Source of the DNA: an uncultured bacterium
GTDB lineage: Bacteria > Bacillota > Clostridia > Lachnospirales > Lachnospiraceae
Direction of reading: 5' to 3'
Assembly: GCA_905215775.1 (NCBI GenBank)
Contig: CAJMRM010000073.1
Location: 1 to 5,312 of the forward strand
DNA length: 5,312 bases
This document shows, piece by piece, positions 5,008-5,312 of the stretch. Positions within the stretch are counted from its first letter, which is position 1; the number at the start of each line of letters is the position of its first letter. The notes below the pieces were generated by a model. That model made no database searches and was not told where the DNA came from. It saw nothing but the letters and a program-made list of their open reading frames with translations. A program made the position numbers and the translations under genes.

Positions 5008-5184
5008 TTAACGTTTTCTAGAAAGAAGCGCCCAGGGAATCAGAATCCACCCCAAAAGCATTCCCCAAATCATACGCTTTACAACTATCCCTTAAATACT
5101 TCCAATCAAAATATAGTTTCTATAAATCGTTTTCGATGTTGCCCAGTATCCTGCAATCCAATAAATCATAAGTAAAATAAACAT
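5008..5184 (-). pseudogene. Small membrane protein gene split by an in-frame TAA
   Basis: The frame starts at 5182-5184 with ATG and a good AGGAG-type site upstream. It encodes 30 residues with a hydrophobic first half (MFILLMIYWIAGYWATSK), then TAA at 5092-5094. Without any frame change it continues for 27 more residues (GIVVKRMIWGMLLGWILIP, then WALLSRKR) to TAA at 5008-5010. The two halves together make a 57-residue protein with two membrane helices and a basic end, a typical small membrane protein layout. The first half alone has one helix and an exposed tail. A single base change from a sense codon would explain the break. The downstream ATG at 5071-5073 has only a poorly placed AAGGG, so independent translation of the second half is doubtful but possible. 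The family is not recognised. A 9-codon frame (5184-5213) ends in TAATG overlapping the start and may be chance. Confidence 0.5.
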
Positions 5185-5227
5185 TACTGCTCTCCTCTTC
5201 CTCCTTTTCTCATCTGTTCCTTACATA

Positions 5228-5312
5228 CTACTGTAATTCCTGCTCAGCAGCCTGAATCAGTTCCAGATTTTTTCTCTCAAACTCATTTAAAACAGAATCA
5301 TCAAATTCTTCC
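5228..5312 (-). CDS. 3' end of an unrecognised gene (partial)
   Basis: An open frame enters from the right edge and stops at TAG (5228-5230). The visible 27 residues (EEFDDSVLNEFERKNLELI, then QAAEQELQ) form one charged amphipathic helix, the kind of C-terminus found in many cytoplasmic proteins. The small membrane gene starts about 43 bp downstream, so the two may share a transcript. Too little is present to assign a function. It could also be a chance frame, but the coding-like composition argues for a real gene end. Confidence 0.5.
   Translation of the reverse strand, partial: EEFDDSVLNEFERKNLELIQAAEQELQ

Noticed and set aside
1..5312. CRISPR array, tRNA or rRNA genes, replication origin
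   Set aside because: I saw no regularly spaced short repeats, no cloverleaf-like segment with tRNA consensus blocks, no rRNA-like stretch and no iteron cluster; the only sizeable repeat is the two-copy cassette.

Overview
The window looks like part of an integrative conjugative element, plasmid or prophage-derived island from a gut-type Clostridia (Lachnospiraceae-like) genome. The grounds are the gene content (a DUF932 phage/plasmid-like protein, a Rad52-family annealing protein, a short RadC-like JAB protein and a DUF5688 protein, a set typical of accessory elements in these bacteria), strong AGGAGG-type ribosome binding sites, and GC-richer backbone genes interrupted by an AT-richer cargo module. 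No conjugation, integration or replication gene is present, so the element type is inferred. The taxonomic guess comes from family distribution, not from a marker gene.

All supported genes lie on the minus strand, so transcription runs from high to low coordinates. From the right edge: the 3' end of an unrecognised gene (5228-5312); a small two-helix membrane protein gene split by an in-frame TAA (5008-5184); a promoter (about 4947-4975) and a leader hairpin that could cover the ribosome binding site of the DUF932 gene (3964-4896); and a small acidic hypothetical gene (3655-3915). Then comes a 128-bp intergenic cassette (3503-3630), a promoter-bearing MNT/HEPN toxin-antitoxin pair (3366-2607), and a second, almost identical copy of the cassette (2466-2593). 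The run ends with a Rad52-like gene (1656-2429), a RadC-like gene (1104-1631) and a DUF5688 gene (126-1082), closed by a strong intrinsic terminator (55-83).

The likely backbone operon is DUF932, small acidic protein, Rad52-like, RadC-like, DUF5688: DNA-handling functions plus two families of unknown biochemical role. The MNT/HEPN pair has its own promoter, lower GC and one cassette copy on each side, so it looks like a later insertion.

The most unusual item is the duplicated cassette. Each copy holds, in order, an intrinsic terminator for the gene before it, a near-perfect Shine-Dalgarno sequence, an identical 10-codon reading frame, and a second GC-rich terminator-like hairpin. Its five mismatches all fall in the 6-bp spacer between the Shine-Dalgarno and the ATG region. 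This architecture resembles a leader-peptide attenuator placed between accessory genes. That interpretation is inference; the repeat and its parts are directly visible.
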